Positions 1-5,751 of a stretch of DNA of 11,099 nt are shown here, in pieces. The stretch is taken from assembly GCA_934122125.1 (NCBI GenBank), contig CAKOVW010000038.1:1-11099 (forward strand), written 5' to 3'. This stretch comes from an uncultured Clostridia bacterium (GTDB lineage Bacteria > Bacillota > Clostridia > TANB77 > CAG-508). Under the pieces are notes generated by a model. The model saw only the letters and a program-made list of their open reading frames with translations. It was not told the DNA's origin and did no database searches. The first letter of the stretch is position 1; each line of letters opens with the position of its first letter. Position numbers and translations under genes: made by a program.

Positions 1-1
1 A

Positions 2-346
2 AGTGATTTAGTAAATAGTTATGCATGGGATACAGCAATAATATTTATACAAACATATTCAGGAACAACAGATTATGGAAGTAAAAATAAAAGTAATTCA
101 TTTGCAAATACAGGAGAAAGTAGTGATAAATATTGTAACATATGGGACATGTCAGGAAATGCATTGGAATGGACAACAGAGTACTCTACGAACTCTAGCA
201 CTAGATACTTTCATCCTTGCGTTCACCGTGGAGGCTACCGAGCTGGTAATGGTGAAGCCTACCTTTACACTTCTAACCGTAGTGTCGATGAAGCAACTTA
301 CAGCGACGGACGAACTGGATTCCGATTATTACTTTATGTAAAATAA
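2..346 (+). CDS. C-terminal part of a formylglycine-generating-enzyme-like (C-type lectin fold) protein, probable DGR target
   Basis: The reading frame is open from the left edge (first full codon at 2) to TAA at 344-346, so the 5' end lies outside the window. The visible 114 residues carry hallmarks of the FGE-sulfatase/SUMF1-like fold: a Trp-Asp-Thr-Ala segment, CNIWDMSGNALEWTTE at about residues 46-61, RGG (84-86) and a terminal GFRLLLYVK. In bacteria this fold serves either sulfatase activation or ligand-binding surface and phage proteins; many DGR targets are annotated this way. From about base 181 the DNA changes character (near 48% G+C by hand count, many NNC/NNT codons), which supports the DGR-target reading. 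The N-terminal half, and so any signal peptide or anchor, cannot be seen. A terminator follows at 439-462. The family call is firm; the DGR role is inference from base composition, position and the adjoining hairpin. Confidence 0.75.
   Translation, partial: SDLVNSYAWDTAIIFIQTYSGTTDYGSKNKSNSFANTGESSDKYCNIWDMSGNALEWTTEYSTNSSTRYFHPCVHRGGYRAGNGEAYLYTSNRSVDEATYSDGRTGFRLLLYVK
181..343 (+). other. Candidate DGR variable region (VR) at the 3' end of the target gene
   Basis: These last codons of the FGE-like gene are unlike the rest of the window. G+C is about 48% by hand count for 181-328, in a sequence that is otherwise roughly 30%. About half the codons end in C or T in forms reachable from AAC/AAT by changes at the adenines (TAC, CAC, GAC, AGC, GTC, GCC, GGT, GCT, GAT, AGT, CTT). 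Framework residues RGG and GFR are kept between the presumed variable sites. DGR reverse transcription mutates template adenines and writes the result into exactly this place, the C-terminal lectin-fold ligand-binding surface. I found no second near-identical copy (template repeat) in the window, so the borders are estimates. Confidence 0.6.
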
Positions 347-366
347 CACTGAACGCTAGTTCAATG
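347..366 (+). other. Hairpin/cruciform directly after the candidate VR
   Basis: The base right after the stop codon begins an inverted repeat: CACTGAAC at 347-354, loop GCTA at 355-358, GTTCAATG at 359-366. Seven of eight positions pair; the one C-A mismatch is a G-T wobble on the other strand. An element with a stem of about 8 bp and a 4-nt loop just downstream of the VR is a described DGR target-site feature. It has no U-run, so it is not a terminator. Confidence 0.55.
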
Positions 367-438
367 AATCAGATAAAGTAAATTAAATATGATGGTATCA
401 CTAAGGTATTTACCATATACTTTAGCACATCAAAAATG

Positions 439-462
439 GCGTCTTGCAAAGGACGCTTTTTT
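439..462 (+). terminator. Rho-independent terminator of the FGE-like gene
   Basis: The 7-bp stem GCGTCTT (439-445) / AGGACGC (450-456), with one G-U wobble, closes on a GCAA loop of the stable GNRA type and is followed by six T's (457-462). Confidence 0.85.
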
Positions 463-567
463 GAGTAAAAATTTTTGAATTATATGTTTCAAAAAAGCAA
501 CTTTAAAGAATGAAGGTAAATGAATACTTAGAAAATAATAAAGCAGTTTTGAAAAAAATGTAAGACC

Positions 568-596
568 TTGTCATTTTTTTTGTTTTGTGATATAAC
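568..596 (+). promoter_or_regulatory. Promoter of the UDP-sugar operon, extended -10
   Basis: TTGTCA (568-573), a 17-bp spacer and TATAAC (591-596), preceded by TG at 588-589 so that the -10 is of the extended TGnTATAAC form. Transcription would start near 603, about 45 nt before the start codon at 649, whose ribosome binding site is AAAGGTGGG at about 635-643. Confidence 0.65.
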
Positions 597-648
597 AATA
601 GTCAAATGCAAAACATTATGAATAATATATCATAAAAGGTGGGATGAA

Positions 649-1875
649 ATGAAAGAGAAAACTATTTCAATATTAAAAAAATATCATCAAGAAGATATAC
701 TAAAATATAGGTTAACTGAAAAACAACAGCAAGAATTGGAAAAACAAATATCAAATATAGATTTTGAACAATTACAAAATCTATATGAAAGTACAAAACA
801 GGAAAAATATATAGAGGAAAAGAAAATTGAACATATTCCATATATAGATAAGGCAAAACTATCTAAAGAAAATGAAGAAGAACTTGCAAACATTGGAACA
901 GAGATTATAAAGCAAGGACATTATGCAGTTGTAACAATGGCAGGTGGTCAAGGTACTAGACTTGGACATCTAGGACCAAAAGGCACATATGCTTTAGATA
1001 CAGTAAATGGCAAGAAATATATATTTGAAATAATTATAGAAAGACTAAAAGAAGCAAATAAGAAATATGGAGTTATAATCCCTTGGTATGTTATGACAAG
1101 CAAAGAAAACCATGAAGAAACAGTATGGTTTTTAGAAAACAACAATTACTTTGGATATGAAAAAGAAAAAGTAAAATTTTTTAAACAAGGCGAATTACCT
1201 TTGATAGACACACAAGGAAAACTAATATTAGATGAAAATGCTAGAATAAAAGAAGCAGCAGATGGAAATGGTGGAATCTATGAGGCTTTGGCAAAGTCAG
1301 GTTTATTAGAAGAGCTAAAGCAAAATCAAATAGACTGGATTTTTATAAGTGGAATTGATAATATTTTATCAAATTTTGTAGACCCTATTTTATTAGGGCT
1401 AACAATTAAAGAAAATAATGTAATTGCATCAAAGTCAGTTGCAAAAACTAACCCAAAAGAAAAGGTTGGAGTATTTTGCAAAATGAATGGAAAACCAAAA
1501 ATAATTGAATATATTGATTTACCAGAAGAAATGGCAGAAGAACTAGATGAAAATGGGGAATTGATGTATGGAGAAGTAAATATTGGTACATACTTATATA
1601 ACATAAAAGTACTAGAAAATTTAGTTGATGTTAAATTACCTTATCATGCAGCATTCAAAAAATCTGGCTATTTAGATATAAATGGAGATTTCATAGAACC
1701 AGATGAGCCAAATGTATACAAATTTGAAACTTTCATATTTGATGCTTTTACAAGATATAATGACATGACAATAATGAGAGTAAAAAGAGAAGATGAATTT
1801 GCACCAGTTAAAAATCGTACAGGAAATGACAGCCCAGAAACAGCTGTTAAATTATATAATGAAAAATATAAATAA
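649..1875 (+). CDS. UDPGP-family (UAP1-like) UTP:sugar-1-phosphate uridylyltransferase
   Basis: The 408-residue protein belongs to the UDP-glucose/UDP-N-acetylhexosamine pyrophosphorylase family, which makes UDP-sugars from UTP and a sugar 1-phosphate in the cytoplasm. Visible motifs are the nucleotide loop MAGGQGTRLG (97-106) with GPKG (109-112), an MTS segment (149-151), FFKQGELPLID (177-187), ADGNGGIYEAL (204-214), the metal-binding IDN (236-238), IEYIDLPEE (286-294), NIGTYLYN (311-318), KFETFIFD (358-365) and REDEFAPVKN (380-389). The GNGG and FxPxKN motifs are closer to UAP1 (UDP-GlcNAc/GalNAc) than to UDP-glucose enzymes. It is shorter than eukaryotic UAP1 (about 500 residues). It is the first gene of a two-gene operon with glmU, 15 nt downstream. 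Because that GlmU has a damaged uridylyltransferase site, this enzyme may supply UDP-GlcNAc. The family call is firm; the substrate is inferred. Confidence 0.85.
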   Translation: MKEKTISILKKYHQEDILKYRLTEKQQQELEKQISNIDFEQLQNLYESTKQEKYIEEKKIEHIPYIDKAKLSKENEEELANIGTEIIKQGHYAVVTMAGGQGTRLGHLGPKGTYALDTVNGKKYIFEIIIERLKEANKKYGVIIPWYVMTSKENHEETVWFLENNNYFGYEKEKVKFFKQGELPLIDTQGKLILDENARIKEAADGNGGIYEALAKSGLLEELKQNQIDWIFISGIDNILSNFVDPILLGLTIKENNVIASKSVAKTNPKEKVGVFCKMNGKPKIIEYIDLPEEMAEELDENGELMYGEVNIGTYLYNIKVLENLVDVKLPYHAAFKKSGYLDINGDFIEPDEPNVYKFETFIFDAFTRYNDMTIMRVKREDEFAPVKNRTGNDSPETAVKLYNEKYK

Positions 1876-1890
1876 AGGAGAAAGTTTATT

Positions 1891-3147
1891 ATGGAAAATG
1901 TAATAGGTTTAGTAATGGCAGCAGGAACAGATGACAGAATGAAATCAAAAAAATCAAAATTAGCACAAGAGCTATATGGAAAGGCTGTTATTAAAAGAGT
2001 AGTTGACAGTATGAAAAAGGCAGGAATAGAAGATGTTGCTGTTATTGTTGGAGAAAACAGAGAAGAAATAGAAGGAATTTTAAAAGATGAAGTTACATAC
2101 TTAGAACAAAAAGGTTGCTTAGGAACAGGTCATGCAATAATGCAAGCTACCAGTTATTTAGAAAAGAAAAAAGGTAGAGTAGTAATTACAAATGGAAATA
2201 TACCTTTAATTACACCAGAAACTATTAAAGAATTGGTAGAAAAATCTAAAGCAGAAAATGAAGCAGCAACAATACTTACTGGTATTATAAGTGAACCAAC
2301 AGGTTATGGAAGAATTATTAGAACAGACAATAAAATTACAGAAATTATAGAAGAAAAAGAATTAACAGAAGCTGAAAGAAAAATATTAGAAATAAATGCA
2401 GGTGTATATTGCTTTGAAATTGAAGAATTAACAAAAGTTATTGGAACACTAAAACAAAATAGCATGGGACTATACTATTTAACAGATGTAATTAAAATGC
2501 TTGTTACATTAGGCAAAAAAGTAGGAGGAATATTAGTAGAAGATAATACAGAAATTCTAAGCCTTAATACAAAACTTCAACTAGAAATGCTAACAAGAAT
2601 TTTAAGAATAAAAATAAATACAATGCATATGAACAATGGTGTAACAATTGAAGATATTAATACAACATACATTTATGAAGATGTACAAATAGGAATGGAT
2701 ACAGTAATTCATCCAAATACAACCATTAAATCAGGAGTAGTAATTGGTGAAGATTGCAATATTGGACCAAATGCATATATTCGTGAAGGTTGCAAATTAG
2801 CAGATAAAGTAAAAGTAGGAAGTTTTGTAGAAATCAAAAAAGCAATTATTGCAGAAGGCTCAAAAGTGCCTCATTTATCATACATGGGAGATTGTGAGAT
2901 AGGAACAAAATGTAATATTGGTTGTGGAACAATTACATGTAATTATGATGGAAAAAATAAACACAAAACCAAAATTGGAGATAACTGCTTCATAGGCTCA
3001 AACGTAAACTTGGTAGCACCGGTAACATTAGGAAACCATGTACTAGTTGCAGCAGGTTCAACCATTACTCAAGATGTACCATCAGAAGCATTGAGTATTG
3101 CAAGAGAAAGACAAACAAATAAAGAAGAATGGAATAAAGGAAAATAG
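1891..3147 (+). CDS. glmU: GlmU-like protein: intact N-acetyltransferase, degenerate uridylyltransferase domain
   Basis: GlmU normally acetylates glucosamine-1-P (C-terminal left-handed beta-helix) and then transfers UMP from UTP (N-terminal Rossmann-like domain). The acetyltransferase half is complete: R298, K316, H328, Y331, N342, N351 and K357 match E. coli R333, K351, H363, Y366, N377, N386 and K392. The N-terminal half is altered. The canonical AAGxGTRM reads AAGTDDRM (10-17). The metal ligand Asp105 of E. coli is Asn103 within TNGNIPL. E. coli Gln79 is Cys76. R16, K23, N169 and N226 remain. The protein has 418 residues against about 456; roughly 30 are missing from the first part of the beta-helix (around 285-300). 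AAAGGAG at about 1875-1881 precedes the ATG. It is the second gene after the UAP1-like enzyme, and a bidirectional terminator follows. The gene is certain; loss of uridylyltransferase activity is inferred. Confidence 0.9.
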   Translation: MENVIGLVMAAGTDDRMKSKKSKLAQELYGKAVIKRVVDSMKKAGIEDVAVIVGENREEIEGILKDEVTYLEQKGCLGTGHAIMQATSYLEKKKGRVVITNGNIPLITPETIKELVEKSKAENEAATILTGIISEPTGYGRIIRTDNKITEIIEEKELTEAERKILEINAGVYCFEIEELTKVIGTLKQNSMGLYYLTDVIKMLVTLGKKVGGILVEDNTEILSLNTKLQLEMLTRILRIKINTMHMNNGVTIEDINTTYIYEDVQIGMDTVIHPNTTIKSGVVIGEDCNIGPNAYIREGCKLADKVKVGSFVEIKKAIIAEGSKVPHLSYMGDCEIGTKCNIGCGTITCNYDGKNKHKTKIGDNCFIGSNVNLVAPVTLGNHVLVAAGSTITQDVPSEALSIARERQTNKEEWNKGK

Positions 3148-3149
3148 AA

Positions 3150-3179
3150 AAAAGGCTTTTGCATTTGCAAAAGCCTTTT
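3150..3179. terminator. Bidirectional terminator between glmU and the convergent membrane-protein gene
   Basis: A 13-bp perfect stem (3150-3162 with 3167-3179) of the form AAAAGGCTTTTGC / GCAAAAGCCTTTT with an ATTT loop. The A-rich side serves as the U-tract on the other strand, so it can stop both convergent transcripts. Confidence 0.85.
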
Positions 3180-3182
3180 ACT

Positions 3183-3557
3183 TTAATATTGTTGTTCGCC
3201 AGGTATAAAGTAATCTACAACACCATACACTATCGCACCAACTATTGCAGCCATCCAAGAAACTGTATAGCCTGCAACAAAGTATTGTGTTACATATAAT
3301 ACTACCGCAGAAAGAACAAATCCCACAAAGCCTTTACCAAAAGAACTAGCATGTAGACCAGTAAATTTAGTAATTAAATAGTCAATAACTGTAAGTACAA
3401 TTGCTGCAGCTGCTAAAGCCCAAAAGTTACTAATGTTAAAACCAGGTGTAAAAAATGCTGTAATAGCAAGAACTATAGCTGCTGTAACTAATCTACCAAT
3501 TATTTGCCAAGCTGTACCTTTGGTATTAGATCTTGTATTTGTATTTTCGTTTGACAT
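3183..3557 (-). CDS. Small four-helix membrane protein (phage holin superfamily IV / DUF2512-like)
   Basis: The protein has 124 residues. A hydrophilic N-terminus rich in Asn, Thr and Ser (1-14) is followed by four hydrophobic segments at about 16-36, 43-64, 75-95 and 99-118. The two halves look alike: TPGFNISNFWALAAAA then VIDYLI (37-62), and VAGYTVSWMAAIVGA then VVDYFI (94-118), suggesting an ancient duplication of a two-helix unit. This pattern resembles Bacillota proteins labelled phage holin family or DUF2512; the assignment is from memory of the family pattern. There is no lysin or other phage gene nearby, so lysis is not implied. Translation starts behind a strong AAGGAGGT (complement of 3564-3571). 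It converges on glmU and diverges from the DUF421 gene. Confidence 0.6.
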   Translation of the reverse strand: MSNENTNTRSNTKGTAWQIIGRLVTAAIVLAITAFFTPGFNISNFWALAAAAIVLTVIDYLITKFTGLHASSFGKGFVGFVLSAVVLYVTQYFVAGYTVSWMAAIVGAIVYGVVDYFIPGEQQY

Positions 3558-3605
3558 GTCTAAACCTCCTTAATTTTAAAATAAGTTACATGGTTTGCTA
3601 TTTTT

Positions 3606-3635
3606 ATTATTTACTTAAAAACAAAAATTATTCAA
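3606..3635 (-). promoter_or_regulatory. Weak candidate promoter for the four-helix membrane protein
   Basis: On the - strand, TTGAAT (3630-3635) and AATAAT (3606-3611) lie 18 bp apart, about 50 nt upstream of the start codon at 3557. The -35 box falls inside the adjacent AT-rich dyad. AT-rich DNA gives such matches by chance. Confidence 0.3.
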
Positions 3636-3651
3636 ACAATGAATAATTTTT
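3623..3651. repeat. AT-rich perfect inverted repeat in the divergent intergenic region
   Basis: The 11-base arms AAAAATTATTC (3623-3633) and GAATAATTTTT (3641-3651) flank a 7-base spacer. It lies between two divergently read genes and overlaps the candidate leftward promoter, so an operator is possible. A short hairpin with a T-run is an alternative, but there is no upstream rightward gene for it to terminate. Confidence 0.45.
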
Positions 3652-3699
3652 TTATTTTGGCTCAAAATTATATAAAAAAATTGTGAAAGGAATATTAAA

Positions 3700-4371
3700 A
3701 TGTTAATAACATTAATAAGAACTATTGTATTATACATACTTGTTTTGGTAGTAATGAGATTGATGGGAAAGAGAGAAATAGGGCAATTGCAACCATTTGA
3801 ACTTGCAATTTCAATTATGATTGCAGACTTAGCATCAATACCTATGACAGATGTTGGAATACCAATTACAAATGGAATTATACCAATTTTAGGTCTTTTA
3901 GTAATGCATTTAGTAATTTCTATTATAAACATTAAAAGCATAAGAGGAAGAGAAATTTTATGTGGTAGACCAACAATACTAATATATAGAGGAAAAATAG
4001 ATGAGAAAGCCTTGAAAAAAGAAAGATTTACAATAAATGAGTTAGAAGAAAGATTAAGAGGAAATAATGTTGTAAATTTGGGTGATGTTGAATATGCAAT
4101 ATTAGAAACAAGCGGACAAGTAACTGTTATTCAAAAACCTAACAAACGTACAACAATACCAGAAGATTTTAATATAGAACCTGATTATGAAGGCTTACCT
4201 TATGACTTAGTTATAGATGGCAAGATATTAAATGAGAACTTAAGAAAAATAGGAAAAAATGAAATATGGTTAAAAAAGGAAGTAGGAAAATTTAATATGA
4301 AACCACAGGAGGCTCTAATAGTTACTTTTGATGGAAAAGGACAAATATTCTGCCAGAAGAAAGAAGAGTAA
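3700..4371 (+). CDS. DUF421 (YetF-like) membrane protein
   Basis: The 223-residue protein has the DUF421 layout: short hydrophobic N-terminal helices at about 2-20, 34-50 and 55-77, then a soluble cytoplasmic domain. Family marks are RLMGKREIGQLQPFELAI (20-37), GRPTILIYRGKI (89-100) and the segment around YAILETSGQVTV (132-143). DUF421 proteins are found in the spore inner membrane and vegetative membrane of Bacillota. Relatives encoded near SpoVA2mob-type operons have been linked to spore heat resistance, but the molecular activity is not settled. The start is preceded by AAAGGA (3685-3690). A DUF4363-like gene follows about 35 nt downstream, a pairing I recall from Clostridia, which suggests the two products act together. 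Confidence 0.85.
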   Translation: MLITLIRTIVLYILVLVVMRLMGKREIGQLQPFELAISIMIADLASIPMTDVGIPITNGIIPILGLLVMHLVISIINIKSIRGREILCGRPTILIYRGKIDEKALKKERFTINELEERLRGNNVVNLGDVEYAILETSGQVTVIQKPNKRTTIPEDFNIEPDYEGLPYDLVIDGKILNENLRKIGKNEIWLKKEVGKFNMKPQEALIVTFDGKGQIFCQKKEE

Positions 4372-4393
4372 ACAACCAAATTTGTGAAAAATG

Positions 4394-4400
4394 AAAGGAA
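4394..4400 (+). promoter_or_regulatory. Ribosome binding site that selects the 4406 start
   Basis: AAAGGAA lies 5 nt before the ATG at 4406. The upstream in-frame ATG at 4391 overlaps this site and has no Shine-Dalgarno of its own, so the shorter protein is the likely product. Confidence 0.65.
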
Positions 4401-4405
4401 TAAGT

Positions 4406-4795
4406 ATGTATAAAGAATTAGTTATTATAATTATAATAATAGTGCTAGTTATAGCAGGTAATATTATAACCCAAAATAATATAAATAAGTCGGTAGAGGT
4501 TATGAGTCAAGAACTTAATACACTTAGAGATGAAATTTCAAATGAAAATATAAGTAAACAGGAAGCTCAAAATCATATAAGCAAAATAAATGATACTTGG
4601 GAAGAAAAATCAGAAACATTAGCATATTATATAGAACATGACGAACTCGAGAAAGTAACGACAGAACTTACAAAACTGAAAGCTGATGTGGAAATAGAAA
4701 ATTATGATTTTGCAATAGAAAATTTAGATAATTGCATATTTATATTAGAGCACATAAAAGACAAATCTTCACTGAAAATAGTAAATATATTTTAA
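4406..4795 (+). CDS. DUF4363-like membrane-anchored protein, partner of the DUF421 gene
   Basis: From the ATG at 4406 the protein has 129 residues (134 from the weaker start at 4391). It begins with MYKELV and a run of Ile/Val/Leu to about residue 18, an uncleaved membrane anchor. The rest is charged and helical, with an ISKINDTWEEKSETLAYYIE segment and acidic heptad-like stretches typical of DUF4363 as I remember it. The topology suggests one helix and an outward four-helix-like domain. It directly follows the DUF421 gene on the same strand, with a very short gap and no promoter seen, so the two are probably co-transcribed. The biochemical role is unknown. Confidence 0.65.
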   Translation: MYKELVIIIIIIVLVIAGNIITQNNINKSVEVMSQELNTLRDEISNENISKQEAQNHISKINDTWEEKSETLAYYIEHDELEKVTTELTKLKADVEIENYDFAIENLDNCIFILEHIKDKSSLKIVNIF

Positions 4796-4850
4796 TATGT
4801 ATTATAATATAATACTTTTTACAATGATGTTGTGTTTACGTAGGTTAAAT

Positions 4851-4880
4851 GGTTTGTAAGGGCTTTAGCTCTTACAAACC
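4851..4880. terminator. Strong hairpin between the DUF4363-like gene and dapB
   Basis: GGTTTGTAAG (4851-4860) pairs perfectly with CTTACAAACC (4871-4880). Three more pairs (one G-T) extend inward to a TTTA loop, giving 13 bp. It lies between convergent genes as a bidirectional terminator would, but neither side has a clean U-run, so it may act as an mRNA-end stabiliser or an inefficient terminator. Confidence 0.55.
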
Positions 4881-4896
4881 AGCAGGGAAAAAGTTT

Positions 4897-5637
4897 TCAT
4901 TGAATATTAATGTAATATCCTATAGGTTGCTTTACTATAAATTCAGCAGCTTTTAAAGCACCTTCAGCAAAAATACTACGAGAATAAGCAGTGTGCTTAA
5001 TTTCAAGGCATTCATTTTCACTAAAAAATATTACACTATGCTCACCAACAATATTACCGCCACGAATACTAGAAAATCCAATCTCATTTGGACTTCTTTT
5101 TTCATGTTTTTGCATTCTATTTAATTCATAAAAATATTTATTATCATTTACCTCTTGAATAGCATTAGCAAGAGCTAATGCAGTTCCACTAGGACTATCT
5201 ACTTTTCTATCATGATGTGTTTCTACAATTTCAATCTCAGTATTTGGTAGCTTTTGCGAAAGACTACTTACAATGTCTTTCATTAAAGTAATCTCATAAG
5301 ACATATTGGCAGATTGAAAAATGGCAATATGTTCAGAAGCCTTTAAAATTCTATCTTGTTGTTCTTTAGAAAAGCCGGTAGTAGCAATTACAAGTGCAAT
5401 CTTTTTGCTCAATGCAAAATCTAATAATTTCATGGTAGCCTCAGGAGCAGAAAAATCAATAATAACATTAGGCAATTCAAAAATATTATTAAAATCATTA
5501 TAAACAGGAAAATTAAGATTATGTATTACACTCCTATCAAATCCACCCAATAAATGCATATTTGAATGTTGCTTTACTAATTTTGCAACCTCATTACCCA
5601 TTTTGCCATTAACCCCATTTATTAATACCTTTATCAT
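4897..5637 (-). CDS. dapB: 4-hydroxy-tetrahydrodipicolinate reductase
   Basis: DapB reduces 4-hydroxy-tetrahydrodipicolinate with NAD(P)H in the diaminopimelate/lysine pathway, feeding peptidoglycan cross-linking and, in spore formers, the dipicolinate branch. The 246-residue protein has the nucleotide-binding GVNGKMG (8-14), ATTGFS (85-90), and the substrate signature ETHHDRKVDSPSGTA (139-153), with the catalytic His pair at 141-142, Lys145 and SGTA for the carboxylates. It also has IRGGNIVGEH (191-200). Length is normal. AAGGAGGT sits immediately upstream of the start (complement of 5641-5648). No other dap gene is nearby. Two TATAAT-like boxes lie at 5720-5725 and 5735-5740 (- strand) without a good -35, so it may have its own weak promoter or share that of the HD gene. 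Confidence 0.95.
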   Translation of the reverse strand: MIKVLINGVNGKMGNEVAKLVKQHSNMHLLGGFDRSVIHNLNFPVYNDFNNIFELPNVIIDFSAPEATMKLLDFALSKKIALVIATTGFSKEQQDRILKASEHIAIFQSANMSYEITLMKDIVSSLSQKLPNTEIEIVETHHDRKVDSPSGTALALANAIQEVNDNKYFYELNRMQKHEKRSPNEIGFSSIRGGNIVGEHSVIFFSENECLEIKHTAYSRSIFAEGALKAAEFIVKQPIGYYINIQ

Positions 5638-5658
5638 AAAACCTCCTTAAACAATAGC

Positions 5659-5719
5659 TTCTGGGACGGAATCAAAAATTGCAATTAAATTAACAATACT
5701 TTTTGATACCGTCCCAGAA
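5659..5719. repeat. Long inverted repeat with GGGACGG/CCGTCCC core, probable REP/MITE-type element
   Basis: The 20-base arms at 5659-5678 and 5700-5719 pair at 19 of 20 positions (A-A mismatch at 5670/5708) around a 21-base AT-rich spacer. The arms begin TTCTGGGACGG. Its G+C-rich tips stand out in AT-rich DNA. Palindromes with a GGGACGGT...ACCGTCCC core are, as I recall, dispersed small repeats in clostridial genomes, perhaps mobilised by RAYT (Y1-type) transposases. It sits between the HD gene and dapB, within the dapB leader. It has no U-run on either strand, so termination is not its obvious role. Confidence 0.6.
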
Positions 5720-5751
5720 ATTATAATTTAAGACATTATATTCAATTAAAA

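Larger units (their letters stand above)
347..648. other. Intergenic stretch between the FGE-like gene and the UDP-sugar operon
   Basis: This 302-base gap holds, in order, the post-VR hairpin, the terminator at 439-462 and the promoter at 568-596. I recognise nothing in 463-567. Two short open frames (389-478, 29 codons, running through the terminator; 510-563, 17 codons) have no convincing ribosome binding site. No avd gene, template repeat or reverse transcriptase is present here, although DGR cassettes often have them at this position. Confidence 0.6.

Noticed and set aside
75..341. Overlapping 88-codon frame within the FGE-like gene region
   Set aside because: It is out of frame with the DMSGN...GFR motifs. 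The frame open from base 2 explains the sequence, so this is a shadow.
2..346. A true sulfatase-maturing formylglycine-generating enzyme
   Set aside because: The fold matches, but the GC-rich NNY-rich tail and the hairpin fit a DGR target better, and no sulfatase gene is nearby. The N-terminal half is not visible, so it is not fully excluded.
389..478. 29-codon ORF running through the terminator after the FGE-like gene
   Set aside because: It has no Shine-Dalgarno, and its later codons are simply the terminator hairpin read as protein. A DGR-accessory or gene remnant cannot be excluded but has no support.
510..563. 17-codon ORF upstream of the UDP-sugar operon promoter
   Set aside because: No ribosome binding site, and no promoter was seen before it.
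3183..3557. Prophage holin as evidence of a phage region
   Set aside because: No lysin, tail, integrase or other phage gene is adjacent; the neighbours are housekeeping genes.
4391..4405. Upstream ATG of the DUF4363-like gene
   Set aside because: It overlaps the AAAGGAA site used by the ATG at 4406 and lacks its own ribosome binding site.
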